Shown here: positions 35,707 to 46,990 of the stretch, in pieces
Numbering within the stretch: position 1 is the first letter of the stretch
Layout: each line of letters starts with the position of its first letter
NCBI GenBank assembly: GCA_934047225.1
Contig: CAKOHE010000103.1
Coordinates: 310,001 to 374,000, forward strand
Source: Ypsolopha sequella
Taxonomy: Eukaryota; Arthropoda; Insecta; Lepidoptera; Ypsolophidae
Reading direction: 5' to 3'
Length of the DNA: 64,000 bases
Notes under the pieces: model-generated
The model's database searches: none
What the model was told of the DNA's origin: nothing
The model's input: the letters and a program-made list of their open reading frames with translations, nothing else
Made by a program: the position numbers and the translations under genes

Positions 35707-36977
35707 TCCACAGGGTTCCAAAAGACCCCCACTGGATGTGTGACGGAGCCGCCTTGGTCGCCGTGTACTGGAGAGGCAAGAATGGAGACCCTCCCTGCAG
35801 AATCCTGGCCAGAGGGCAAGGTTTCGTTGTGGTCGAGTGGGGCCAGATGGTGGTGGTTGGGTGTTATGTCTCTCCCAATATCTCCCTCGCGGACTACGAG
35901 ATATTTCTGGACGGGTTGCTGGTATGCATTCGCGGATATCTCACCCGTCCGATGCTTGTCCTGGGGGACTTCAACGCTCATTCTAGAGTGTGGGGGAACC
36001 CCTGGGACGACGCTAAGGGAGAGACGATACTGGAGTGGGCGGCGAGTCTCGACATCCGCCTACTTAACCAGGGGGCGGTGCCAACCTGCGTGCGCTGGCA
36101 GGGGGAGTCGATCGTTGACTTGTCGTGGGCGACTTCAACTGCAGAGAGCATGGTGTCGGGATGGAGAGTTGCGGAAGAGATGGTCTCCCTCTCTGACCAT
36201 CGCCACATCTTTTTTGAGGTGGCAGTCCGATCTCTCGGTCCTTGTCTCAGGAGTCGCAGCCCTCCGAGGAGTCGGTCCCTGAGGCCAATGGACCGAGATA
36301 AGCTCAAAGCTGCTGCTGCCGTGGCAGCCTGGCCGGAGACTCCTGGTGATGAAGTTGACCTCAATCCTGAAGTTGAGGTGGCATGGTTTCGGGAATCCAT
36401 GTCAATGATTTGCGATGCTGCAATGCCCCGAGCCAAGCCAGTGGAGAAGAGGTCGATGTACTGGTGGTCGGAAGAGATTGCAGAAATGCGTGCGATCTGC
36501 TTGCGGTGCCGACGCCAGTACCTCAGAACCAGGAGAAGGCGACTTGCCACGGCAGAAGAAAGGGCGGTAACCTATGAGGAGTATCGGATTAACACAAAGC
36601 ACCTCCAGATTGCCATCACTGAGGCTAAGGCCCGGTCTTGGGCTGAACTTCTACGGGACCTGGACAAGGACCCATGGGGTCGACCATATAAGATGGTCAT
36701 GGGGAAGCTGCGGCCCTGGGTTCCACCTTTGACGGAAACCCTTGAACCGAATCTGGTAGACACAGTGGTCAACACTCTCTTCCCCAGAACCCAGGATGAC
36801 CCTGTGCCCTTGACCCCCGTAGAACTGCCAATCTGGTCCGACGATCTGGAGGTATCAAAACCAGAGCTGACCTGCGCCGTCAAACGCCTAGCAGCGCGCA
36901 ACACCGCCCCTGGCCCAGACGGTATCCCGGGTCGGGCATGGGTGCTCGCCATGGTGGAGCTAGGAGACAGGCTAAGG
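35707..36977 (+). pseudogene. TRAS ORF2, copy B, endonuclease and start of RT
   Basis: Open through VPKDPHWMCDG, GCYVSPNISLADYE, LVLGDFNAHSRVWGNPW, SIVDLSWATSTAES and SDHRHIFFEV, the EN catalytic blocks. It continues to TAPGPDGIPGRAWVLA and is cut before the catalytic RT motifs. Confidence 0.8.
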
Positions 36978-37700
36978 TTAGTTTAGGTTAGGTTAGGTTA
37001 GGTTAGGTTTTTTTTTTTTTTTTTTTTTGTATTAATAAAACGCAAGTGCTATGGACATTGATAGCCATACCTTTTTTTGTCATGTTTAATTTGTTTATTT
37101 GTTCGTTACTTCTCCTTTTCGCTCCTTACATAAAATATATAAGTTTTTAGGTGATATAAAATTTTTTTGTGAATTAATTTGTTACAATTGAGATTAAATT
37201 GACCCTTACTTATAACTTGTTACAAATATAAATAAATCTATGATATTTTTTTTAATATATATAATTTTTTTTTTATTTTTTTTATTATTTGGTTAGGTTA
37301 GGTAAGGTTAGGTTAGGTTTTCCCCTGCCTGTCGTAAAAGGCGACTAAAAGGGGCTCCCGAGCTGCGGATACGTGGGGTGGGGGCCCCTCGTATCTACTA
37401 AACAGCTCCGGGAGGATGGCAGCACGATGTGGTCTCGTGCTGCCTTGGTACCGAGAGGGTGCAAGGGGAAGCAATACTCAGCTTCCCCAGGGAGGGCCGC
37501 AGACGCGGCGTTACGCCAGAGGGGCACCGGTGCGTTCCATAGGAGATCCCGGAGCCCCTTGATTGGCGTGGAGGAAGGCCACCATGGGGTTTTAGCCGGT
37601 AAGAGTCCGGCATAACCTCTCCCGCTCCCCCAAGCCGGAAGGTATCCCTGAAGGATTTCCCCATGTAAAAAAAAAAAAAAAAATGTTAGGTTAGGTCAGG
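36978..37700. repeat. Telomeric array segment 2
   Basis: Degenerate then regular TTAGG; minus-strand helicase-LINE 3' fragment 37,008-37,290; TTAGG with a TAAGG variant; TRAS 3' fragment 37,320-37,683; TTAGG/TCAGG. Confidence 0.85.
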
Positions 37701-37994
37701 TTTTTTTTTTTTTTTTTTTTAATAAAACGCAAGTGCTATGGACATTGATCGCCATACCTTTTTTAGTCAAGTTTAATTTGTTCTTTACTTCTCCTTTTCG
37801 CTCCTTACATAAAATATATTAGTTTTTAGGTGATATACAATTTTTTTGTGAATTAAGTTGTTACAATTGAGATTAAATTGACCCTTACTTATAACTAGTT
37901 ACAAATATAAATAAATCTATGTTTTTTTTTTTCTTTTTTTTTTTTTATTTATTGTTTTTTTTTTTTTTTTTTTTTTATTTTTTTTTTATGTATA

Positions 37995-38042
<48 letters not shown>

Positions 38043-38908
38043 TTATGAATATTAAATATTATACTACTACACGATACATATTTTATTTTTAAAATAAGTT
38101 GTCACTACAATTATACAAAATTTTAGTTAATATGGATATGAAAATTTTACAATTATGAAATTACAAATACTACAAACAAACACCTTTATTGTGAGGAGGT
38201 GGGACGCACAACTTTACCCGGCTCAGACGACTTGGGTGCCGCCCGTGCCGCCACTCAGCATGGCGTCAGCCACTGACGTGTCTCGGTTCCTCCAAGCCAT
38301 TTTTAAATTATACTCTTTGATCGTGCCGGTCTCAGCTGCCAGGGCGTTCATTATTAGCCGAACTATGGCATCGTTCTTTCGGCGAGCCGTGTAATACACA
38401 CAGCTGCCGGTATGCCTTGACACCGCCACGACCGCGTGATGGATGCTGCTGTGCAACTGCTGGGTGACTTTCGCAGTTCTTATGATCACCACTCTCTCCC
38501 ACGTAAGTCCTTGAGCCTCGTGGATTGTGTGGATACGCGACCCTTGTTGCTTACCATAACCCAGACCTTCTAGGAAGGCTTTTTCGGCCTGGGTGTGTAC
38601 AAGGTAGAGCGTGTTGTGCTCGTTTCTTGGAGGTCGCGTCTCTTCGTAGGATTCCAAAGTCAAGGACCGTGTTTGAGCCTTGGACGAGTATATGCCACTG
38701 TAGATCTCCCTTAGGGCATATGCTACGTCCATGGGGTTTCGGTGTGTGCACAGCAGTTGTTTTGTTATGCTACCGAAAATACTGGGACTAAGGTACCTCA
38801 TCGGGAAGAGGTTTTCTCTGTCAATGAAAGGGACCTGGTTTTGGTCACCCAGGAGCAAGATTTTGCTGGCGCCGACTATCCTGGTTGCTAACACGATGGC
38901 TCCAAAGT
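37701..38908 (-). mobile_element. Helicase-bearing SART-type LINE, 5'-truncated copy
   Basis: On the minus strand the poly(A) tail abuts CCTAACC, the orientation opposite to TRAS. A T/A-rich 3' UTR of about 0.5 kb and the last part of the ORF are present. The copy ends at TCCAAA (38,908), running into GTGGTTAGG. It matches 43,271-44,556 very closely. Confidence 0.85.
38223..38908 (-). pseudogene. C-terminal part of the virus-like SF1 helicase
   Basis: Corresponds to about residue 700 onward of the longer copy at 43,870. It has helicase motifs III (ILLLGDQNQVPFIDR), IV (LLCTHRNPMDVA), V (IHTIHEAQGLTWERV) and VI (VAVSRHTGSCVYYTAR). Walker A and the DEA motif are missing because of 5' truncation. 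Only a few residues differ from the longer copy (for example I for L in SIFGSITKQ, Q for P near the C-terminus), and no stops are present. Confidence 0.85.
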
Positions 38909-41248
38909 GGTTAGGTCAGGTTAGATTAGGTTAGGTTTTTTTTTTTTTTTGTAGGATCTGTTTTATTCAGCTGCTTTTAATTTGGCAGTCATCATTTGTA
39001 TCTGACATTTAGGTTAGGTTAGGTTAGGTTAGGTTTTTTTTTTTTTTTTTTTTTCTTTTATTAATAAAACGCAAGTGCTATGGACATATCTTTTTTTGTC
39101 ATGTTTAATTTGTTAATTTGTTCGTTACTTCTCCTTTTCGCTCCTTACATAAAATATATAAGTTTTAGGTGATATAAATTTTTTTTGTGAATTAAGTTGT
39201 AACAATTGAGATTAAATTGACCCTTACTTATAACTTGTTACAAATATAAATAAATCTATGATATTTTTTTTAAATATATATATATATTTGTTTATTATTT
39301 GGTTAGGTTAGGTAAGGTTAGGTTAGGTTATCCCCTGCCTGTCGTAAAAGGCGACTAAAAGGGGCTCCTGAGCTGCGGATACGTGGGGTGGGGGCCCTTC
39401 GTATCTACTAAACAGCTCCGGGAGGATGGCAGCACGATGTGGTCTCGTGCTGCCTTGGCACCGAGAGGGTGCAAGGGGAAGCAATACTCAGCTTCCCCAG
39501 GGAGGGCCGCAGACGCGGCGTTGCGCCAGAGGGGCACCGGTGCGTTCCATAGGAGATCCCGGAGCCCCTTGATTGGCGTGGAGGAAGGCCACCATGGGGT
39601 TTTAGCCAGTAAGAGTCCGGCATAACCTCTCCCGCTCTCCCAAGCCGGAAGGTATCCCTGAAGGATTTCCCCATGTAAAAAAAAAATAAAAAAATGTTAG
39701 GTTAGGTCAGGTTAGGTTAGGTTAGGTTAGGTTGTTAGGCTGGGTTAGATTTTTTTTTTTTTTTTTTTTAGAATCTGTAGAATTCAGCTGCTTTTAATTT
39801 TGCAGTCATCATTTGTATCTGACATTTAGGTTAGGTTAGGTTAGGTTAGGTTGCGGTGCGTTCCACAGGAGATCCCGGAGCCCCTTGATTGGCGTGGAGG
39901 AAGGCCACCATGGGGTTTTAGCCGGTAAGAGTCCGGCATAACCTCTCCCGCTCTCCCAAGCCGGAAGGTATCCCTGAAGGATTTCCCCATGTAAAAAAAA
40001 AATAAAAAAATGTTAGGTTAGGTCAGGTTAGGTTTTTTTTTTTTTTTTTTTTTTTTAATAAAACGCAAGTGCTGTGGACATTGATCGCCATACCTTTTTT
40101 AGTTATGTTTAATTTGTTTAATTTGTTCTTTACTTCTCCTTTTCGCTCCTTACATAAAATATATTACTTTTTAGGTGATATAAAAATTTTTTTGTCAATT
40201 AAGTTAATACAATTGAGATTAAATTGACCCTTACTTATAACTTGTTACAAATATAAATAAATGTATGATATATATATATATATTTTTTTTATATATATAA
40301 TTTTTTTTTTTTTTTATTTATTTATTTATTTATTTTTTTTTAATTTTTTTTTTAGTTGTTAATGTCATTATTATTATTATGATGATTATTTTTTTTTTAT
40401 GTATATATATGTATATATATATTTTTTTTTTATGAATATTAAATATTATACTACTACACGATACATATTTTATTTTTAAAATAAGTTGTCACTACAATTA
40501 TACTAAATTTTAATTAATATGGATATAAAAAATTTACAATTATGAAATTACAAATGCTACAAACAGGTTAGGTTAGGTTGTTAGGCTAGGTTAGGTTTTT
40601 TTTTTTTTTTTTTAGGATCTGTAGAATTCAGCTGCTTTTAATTTTGCAGTCATCATTTGTATCTGACATTAAGGTTAGGTTAGGTTAGGTTAGGTTAGGT
40701 TGCGGTGCGTTCCACAGGAGATCCCGGAGCCCCTTGATTGGCGTGGAGGAAGGCCACCATTGGGTTTTAGCCGGTAAGAGTCCGGCATAACCTCTCCTGC
40801 TGCCCCAAGCCGGAAGGTATCCATTAAGGATTTCCCCATGTAAAAAAAAAAAAAAAAAAGGTTAGGTTAGGTTAGGTTTTTTTTTTTTTTTTTTGTATGA
40901 TCTGTTTAATTCAGCTGCTTTTAATTTTGCAGTCATCATTTGTATCTGACATTTAGGTTAGGTTAGGTTAGGTTAGGGTTGGTTAGGTAAGGTTAGGTTA
41001 GGTTTTTTTTTTTTTTTTTTTTTTTTTATTAATAAAACGCAAGTGCTATGGACATTGATAGCCATACCTTTTTTTGTCATGTTTAATTTGTTTATTTGTT
41101 CGTTACTTCTTTTCGCTCCTTACATAAAATATATACATTTTTAGGTGATATAAAATTTTTTTGTGAATTTAGTTGTTACAATTGAGATTAAATTGACCCT
41201 TACTTATAACTTGTTACAAATATAAATAAATCTATGATTTTTTTTAAA

Positions 41249-41279
<31 letters not shown>

Positions 41280-43270
41280 TTTTATTATTTGGTTAGGTTA
41301 GGTAAGGTTAGGTTAGGTAAGGTTAGGTTAGGTTATCCCCTGCCTGTCGTAAAAGGCGACTAAAAGGGGCTCCCGAGCTTCGGATACGTGCGGTGGGGGC
41401 CCTTCGTATCATCTTAACAGCTCCGGGAGGATGGCAGCACGATGTGGTCTCGTGCTGCCTTGGCACCGAGAGGGTGCAAGGGGAAGCAATACTCAGCTTC
41501 CCCAGAGAGGGCCGCAGACGCGGCATTGCGCCAGAGGGGCACCGGTGCGTTCCATAGGAGATCCCGGAGCCCCTTGATTGGCGTGGAGGAAGGCCACCAT
41601 GGGGTTTTAGCCGGTAAGAGTCCGGCATAACCTCTCCCGCTCCCCCAAGCCGGAAGGTATCCCTGAAGGATTTCCCCATGTAAAAAAAAAAAAAAAATGT
41701 TAGGTCAGGTTAGGTTAGGTTAGGTTAGGTTGCGGTGCGTTCCACAGGAGATCCCGGAGCCCCTTGATTGGCGTGGAGGAAGGCCACCATGGGGTTTTAG
41801 CCGGTAAGAGTCCGGCATAACCTCTCCCGCTCCCCCAAGCCGGAAGGTATCCCTGAAGGATTTCCCCATGTAAAAAAAAAAAAAAAAATGTAAGGTTAGG
41901 TCAGGTTAGGTTAGGTTAGGTTAGGTTAGGTTGCGGTTCGTTCCACAGGAGATCCCGGAGCCCCTTGATTGGCGTGGAGGAAGGCCACCATGGGGTTTTA
42001 GCCGGTAAGAGTCCGGCATAACCTCTCCTGCTCCCCCAAGCCGGAAGGTATCCATGAAGGATTTCCCCATGTAAAAAACAAGGTTAGGTTAGGTTAGGTA
42101 AGGTTTTTTTTTTTTTTTGTAGGATCTGTTTTATTCAGCTGCTTTTAATTTGGCAGTCGTCATTTGTATCTGACATTTAGGTTAGGTTAGGTTAGGTTAG
42201 GTTTTTTTTTTTTTTTTTTCTTTTATTAATAAAACGCAAGTGCTATGGACATTGATAGCCATATCTTTTTTTGTCATGTTTAATTTGTTAATTTGTTCGT
42301 TACTTCTCCTTTTCGCTCCTTACATAAAATATATAAGTTTTAGGTGATATAAATTTTTTTTGTGAATTAAGTTGTTACAATTGAGATTAAATTGACCCTT
42401 ACTTATAACTTGTTACAAATATAAATAAATCTATGATATTTTTTTTAAATATATATATATATATTTTTATTATTTGGTTAGGTTAGGTAAGGTTAGGTTA
42501 GGTTATCCCCTGCCTGTCGTAAAAGGCGACTAAAAGGGGCTCCTGTGCTGCGGATACGTGGGGTGGGGGCCCTTCGTATCTACTAAACAGCTCCGGGAGG
42601 ATGGCAGCACGATGTGGTCTCGTGCTGCCTTGGCACCGAGAGGGTGCAAGGGGAAGCAATACTCAGCTTCCCCAGGGAGGGCCGCAGACGCGGCGTTGCG
42701 CCAGAGGGGCAACGGTGCGTTCCATAGGAGATCCCGGAGCCCCTTGATTGGCGTGGAGGAAGGCCACCATGGGGTTTTAGCCGGTAAGAGTCCGGCATAA
42801 CCTCTCCCGCTCCCCCAAGCCGGAAGGTATCCCTGAAGGATTTCCCCATGTAAAAAAAAAAAATGTTAGGTCAGGTTAGGTTAGGTTAGGTTAGGTTGCG
42901 GTGCGTTCCACAGGAGATCCCGGAGCCCCTTGATTGGCGTGGAGGAAGGCCACCATGGGGTTTTAGCCGGTAAGAGTCCGGCATAACCTCTCCCGCTCCC
43001 CCAAGCCGGAAGGTATCCCTGAAGGATTTCCCCATGTAAAAAAAAAAATAAAATGTTAGGTCAGGTTAGGTTAGGTTAGGTTAGGTTGCGGTGCGTTCCA
43101 CAGGAGATCCCGGAGCCCCTTGATTGGCGTGGAGGAAGGCCACCATGGGGTTTTAGCCGGTAAGAGTCCGGCACAACCTCTCCCGCTCCCCCAAGCCGGA
43201 AGGTATCCCTGAAGGATTTCCCCATGTAAAAAAAAAAAAAAAATGTAAGGTTAGGTCAGGTTAGGTTAGG
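38909..43270. repeat. Telomeric array segment 3
   Basis: TTAGG tracts of about 2-8 units separate the following. TRAS fragments of about 360 bp: 39,330-39,694, 41,335-41,697, 42,505-42,863. TRAS fragments of about 155 bp: 39,853-40,010, 40,702-40,859, 41,732-41,888, 41,933-42,079, 42,898-43,053, 43,088-43,243. Minus-strand helicase-LINE 3' fragments begin near 39,035, 41,003 and 42,202, with a longer one at 40,033-40,566. Short minus-strand fragments begin near 38,937, 39,749, 40,596, 40,877 and 42,104. No gene is present. Confidence 0.85.
40033..40566 (-). mobile_element. Longer 3' UTR fragment of the helicase-bearing LINE
   Basis: It extends beyond the usual truncation point through the T-rich and TA-rich UTR and stops at TACAAATGCTACAAAC, just short of the ORF, where TTAGG resumes. 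It marks an independent insertion. Confidence 0.75.
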
Positions 43271-43869
43271 TTTTTTTTTTTTTTTTTTTTTTTTTTAATA
43301 AAACGCAAGTGCTATGGACATTGATCGCCATACCTTTTTTAGTCATGTTTAATTTGTTTAATTTGTTCTTTACTTCTCCTTTTCGCTCCTTACATAAAAT
43401 ATATTAGTTTTTAGGTGATATAAAATTTTTTTGTGAATTAAGTTGTTACAATTGAGATTAAATTGACCCTTACTTATAACTAGTTACAAATATAAATAAA
43501 TCTATGATTTTTTTTTTTTATATATATATATAATTTTTTTTTATTTTTTTTTTATTTTATTTTATTTTATTTTTTTTTTTTTATTTTTTTTTTTTTTTTT
43601 TATTTTTTTTTTTTAGTTGTTAATGTCATTATTATTATTATGATGTTTTTTTTTTTTTTTTTTATTTATATATATATATTTTTTTTTTTTTATGAATATT
43701 AAATATTATACTACTACACGATACATATTTTATTTTTAAAATAAGTTGTTACTACAATTATACAAAATTTTAATTAATATGGATATGAAAATTTTACAAT
43801 TATGAAATTACAAATACTACAAACAAACACCTTTATTGTGAGAAGGTGGGACGCCCAACTTTACCCGGC

Positions 43870-46650
43870 TCAGACGACTGGGGTGCCGCCCGTGCCGCCA
43901 CTCAGCATGGCGTCAGCCACTGACGTGTCTCGGTTCCTCCAGGCCATTTTTAAATTATACTCTTTGATCGTGCCGGTCTCAGCTGCCAGGGCGTTCATTA
44001 TTAGCCGAACTATGGCATCGTTCTTTCGGCGAGCCGTGTAATACACACAGCTGCCGGTATGCCTTGACACCGCCACGACCGCGTGATGGATGCTGCTGTG
44101 CAACTGCTGGGTGACTTTCGCAGTTCTTATGATCACCACTCTCTCCCACGTAAGTCCTTGAGCCTCGTGGATTGTGTGGATACGCGACCCTTGTTGCTTA
44201 CCATAACCCAGACCTTCTAGGAAGGCTTTTTCGGCCTGGGTGTGTACAAGGTAGAGCGTGTTATGCTCGTTTCTTGGAGGTCGCGTCTCTTCGTAGGATT
44301 CCAGAGTCAAGGACCGTGTTTGAGCCTTGGACGAGTATATGCCACTGTAGATCTCCCTTAGGGCATATGCTACGTCCATGGGGTTTCGGTGTGTGCACAG
44401 CAGTTGTTTTGTTATGCTACCAAAAAGACTGGGACTAAGGTACCTCATCGGGAAGAGGTTTTCTCTGTCAATGAAAGGGACCTGGTTTTGGTCACCCAGG
44501 AGCAAGATTTTGCTGGCGCCGACTATCCTGGTTGCTAACACGATGGCTCCAAAATGGCTCATGAGAGCCTCATCGACTATAAGCCGACGGAAGCTCTCGC
44601 CCTCGCGAATGCCTTTTACTAGCAATGAGGCCATCGTGCGCACCCTGAATTTTGCAGTTCTGCCAAGCTTGTCCTCCAGCTTTTGACGGAGGTCTCTCGC
44701 TCCTTCTAGGGTGGACGTTGTTACCAGGTCCGTTTCATTGTCAAAGTTGTTGACTACCCAGGTTGTTTTTCCACTACCTGGGACCCCGTTTACCCATTCC
44801 ATTTCTGGTGTCAGCATCTGTACAGCGGCTTCGGTGGGTTCAGAATCCCCTAGCAGTTTGTTTGCTGTTGTTAAGATTCTGTCCTCCAGCATTATCCGTG
44901 TACACTTGGCGACAACCACAATGGGGTCATCCACTGGGGTGGTGAAAACTGGTTTCCCCATCCGGTTTGACTCATTTTCATCCAGTTCCACAAAACCACT
45001 GGTGCCATTGAACGCGGCCATGTACTCCCCCGCCATTGTTCCCCCCAATACTTGGAAGGTAGCGTTGTTGTACACCGCCGCGTCGCACTCCTCGAGTTTG
45101 GAATGTAACAATTGCTGGTTCCCCCGACGATAGGCTCGGAGGATTGTTCGGCATGTTTCTTGTTTAGAAACAACTGTGCCTTTGAGCATCGCTACGTACT
45201 CCAGGAGTGCATTGGACAAGTGGTCCGATGGAGTGGTGGGTGTAACGAGTTCCGGTCGGGCAACCAGGCCCCTGTAGGATTTTGATGGGTTTGTTCGGGT
45301 TATTCCTGAGACTGTCCCTGATGAGGTTGTGGGTCTGGGGGGTGTGAGTGTGTCCGAGTGTTTCTTTATTCGTGATGCAATGTTCGTGAAGCAATCGACT
45401 GCTGCTCTGGTCATGGTTGACAACACTCCTTCCGACTCCTTTTGGCGAGGGGGCGGCTGTCTCTCACCTGCGATTTTTTCTTGCAGCCTTTCTGAACCGC
45501 TAAGTTCTGGACTTGCTATTGGGTAGCCCCAGCTGTCGGTGGGGGTGGAAGATTCATCGAGACGGTACGGTCTTAGATAACTGAGGTTTTGGCCTCTGTC
45601 CTCGTAAACCACCATCTCGTGTTTACTCGAGGCTCTGAGGATCCCCGAGTAATCTTCCACTTCGGCTTTTAAGTAGGCCACTACCATAGCGTCCACGCTG
45701 ATTTTCTTAGCAGGTCCGTCAATGGCTGCTAGGCTGGAAAGCATCGAACTCGCCTGGGCGAATTCTGAAACGTCGTCGCCAGCCACGAATAGCGCGATGA
45801 TTTTATTCTTGGTTCGCACTATTCGGCAGCGATGACCTGCCACGGTGGCGTCCCCAAGCGCCTCGAATGCTTTCCGCCTCATGGTTGCCTTGAAATTGCT
45901 CCCCTTTAGGAGGAGAGCAAGGCCAGGTGAGATGGTGACAAATTTATTTCCCCTTATTCTGCAAAAGCAGATACCGAGTCTCTCGGTGCTGTCATCCATG
46001 AACGTTGCTACTCCTTTGAGTCTTATGCCCGGAGTACCTGCCTCACTGAACTTCAGAAGCTGATACTCCGCTGGCATTGAGCAGCTTGTTGTCGGTTGCT
46101 GTGTCTGTGTTGGTGTTGGTGTTGGTGTGCTGGTGTTTGTTTGTGGGTGAGGTATGTCGGTGAGGTCTGTAGTCGAGTTCCTCTTAGCCGCTGTCCGTAT
46201 AACGGATTCTACGAATGTAAGGAAGAGCGTTCTGTTGTCTTTGTCTGCGAGGATGTTCCGCAGTTCGGCTTTTTCCAGCTTCATGTTTAGCCGGTACTCT
46301 AACTCCATTCGGGCAACCGCGAAACGAGGGCAGTCTAGTAAAAGATGCCATACTGACTCACTAGTGTCGGGGTCGCACTCACAACCGGGGCTGCTTTTCA
46401 GCTTGAACCGATGCAAGTACTCCGCCATACCCCCGTGTCCTGTCAAGGCTTGCACTTGGCGGTGCGTCATTTTGGTTTCTCGGACTATGCGGAATGCATC
46501 ATTTACGTCCGGGAAGAATACCTTCGTGACGGCACCAGTGCTGGAGGAGCTGTACCTGTCTTGCCATCTGCGTACAGTCTCCTCTCTGACCTTTCTTTTG
46601 ACGTGTGACACGGGAACTTCACTGTAGTCTGGGGCATCACTTGACTGCAA
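43870..46650 (-). CDS. LINE ORF2 C-terminus fused to a virus-like SF1 RNA helicase
   Basis: A continuous 926-codon frame. Residues about 61-150 are the LINE ORF2 tail: MTHRQVQALTGHGGMAEYLH, then a zinc finger with C90, C92, H102 and C107 (ECDPDTSESVWHLLLDC). About 160-190 is a Thr/Pro/Gln linker. About 190-600 is unassigned. About 615-885 is an SF1 helicase: Walker A GVPGSGKTT (622-630), RTMASLLVKG, DEA box LIVDEALMSHFG, GDQNQVPFIDR, LCTHRNPMDVA, IHEAQGLTWERV, VAVSRHTGSCVYYT. The motif order and spacing match helicases of plus-strand RNA viruses of the tobamovirus/alphavirus-like group. The frame opens at a TTG after an upstream TGA, and the first in-frame ATG is residue 61. So it may be a remnant of a larger ORF2 rather than a translated gene. 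I recall a published report of R1-type insect LINEs with a tobamovirus-like helicase domain. Confidence 0.8.
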   Translation of the reverse strand: MQSSDAPDYSEVPVSHVKRKVREETVRRWQDRYSSSSTGAVTKVFFPDVNDAFRIVRETKMTHRQVQALTGHGGMAEYLHRFKLKSSPGCECDPDTSESVWHLLLDCPRFAVARMELEYRLNMKLEKAELRNILADKDNRTLFLTFVESVIRTAAKRNSTTDLTDIPHPQTNTSTPTPTPTQTQQPTTSCSMPAEYQLLKFSEAGTPGIRLKGVATFMDDSTERLGICFCRIRGNKFVTISPGLALLLKGSNFKATMRRKAFEALGDATVAGHRCRIVRTKNKIIALFVAGDDVSEFAQASSMLSSLAAIDGPAKKISVDAMVVAYLKAEVEDYSGILRASSKHEMVVYEDRGQNLSYLRPYRLDESSTPTDSWGYPIASPELSGSERLQEKIAGERQPPPRQKESEGVLSTMTRAAVDCFTNIASRIKKHSDTLTPPRPTTSSGTVSGITRTNPSKSYRGLVARPELVTPTTPSDHLSNALLEYVAMLKGTVVSKQETCRTILRAYRRGNQQLLHSKLEECDAAVYNNATFQVLGGTMAGEYMAAFNGTSGFVELDENESNRMGKPVFTTPVDDPIVVVAKCTRIMLEDRILTTANKLLGDSEPTEAAVQMLTPEMEWVNGVPGSGKTTWVVNNFDNETDLVTTSTLEGARDLRQKLEDKLGRTAKFRVRTMASLLVKGIREGESFRRLIVDEALMSHFGAIVLATRIVGASKILLLGDQNQVPFIDRENLFPMRYLSPSLFGSITKQLLCTHRNPMDVAYALREIYSGIYSSKAQTRSLTLESYEETRPPRNEHNTLYLVHTQAEKAFLEGLGYGKQQGSRIHTIHEAQGLTWERVVIIRTAKVTQQLHSSIHHAVVAVSRHTGSCVYYTARRKNDAIVRLIMNALAAETGTIKEYNLKMAWRNRDTSVADAMLSGGTGGTPVV

Positions 46651-46689
46651 GTCAAGTCAAGTGACTGAGTCGGGATCTGTGAAGGGGGA

Positions 46690-46990
46690 GTTGGGGTTGG
46701 GGAAGGGGGAGTCAGGGTTGGGTAGGGGGAGTTAGTATTGGGTTAGGGGAGTGTTGATGGTTGGGTTGGAGGTCAGGGGAAGGGTAGGAATCAAGAGCCG
46801 ACGATTGGCAGGGGGCCCGTCTTGCCCCACTTGATAATGGGGGGGGGGGTGAAACCTGAGAGGGGTAGGCGCGGTGTACGTCAGGTGGTGGGGGGAGATC
46901 AATGTGATCCAAGCGGCGGGTGACCAAGTTTTGGAGGGGGGGCGCAAATTTGGGGGGGTGCAAAAATTTGGGGGAGGGGGATGTTTTGGG
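46690..46990. other. G-rich leader segment of the helicase element
   Basis: The plus strand has many G3-G9 runs (GGGGGAGTTGGGGTTGGGG, a run of nine or more Gs at 46,841, GGGGGGGTGCAAAAATTTGG). The element's own transcript is the C-rich strand. Minus-strand frames here encode proline-rich peptides without an ATG and could be what is left of an ORF1 start. Confidence 0.6.

Larger units (their letters stand above)
34165..36977 (+). mobile_element. TRAS: TRAS-type LINE, copy B (3' end replaced by TTAGG)
   Basis: The 5' end is the same as in copy A. Relative to copy C, about 0.9 kb is missing at 35,706 (junction TCCTCCAC|AGGGTTCC). The element stops inside ORF2 at GACAGGCTAAGG (36,977) and runs straight into TTAGTTTAGGTTAGG. 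It has no 3' UTR or poly(A). LINE insertion normally loses 5' rather than 3' sequence, so this end arose after insertion. Confidence 0.9.

Noticed and set aside
43870..46650. An integrated virus genome or contaminating viral sequence
   Set aside because: The helicase is in frame with a LINE zinc-finger tail, and no other viral gene is present. The unit is bounded by LINE ends in TTAGG, and a second truncated copy behaves as a LINE insertion.
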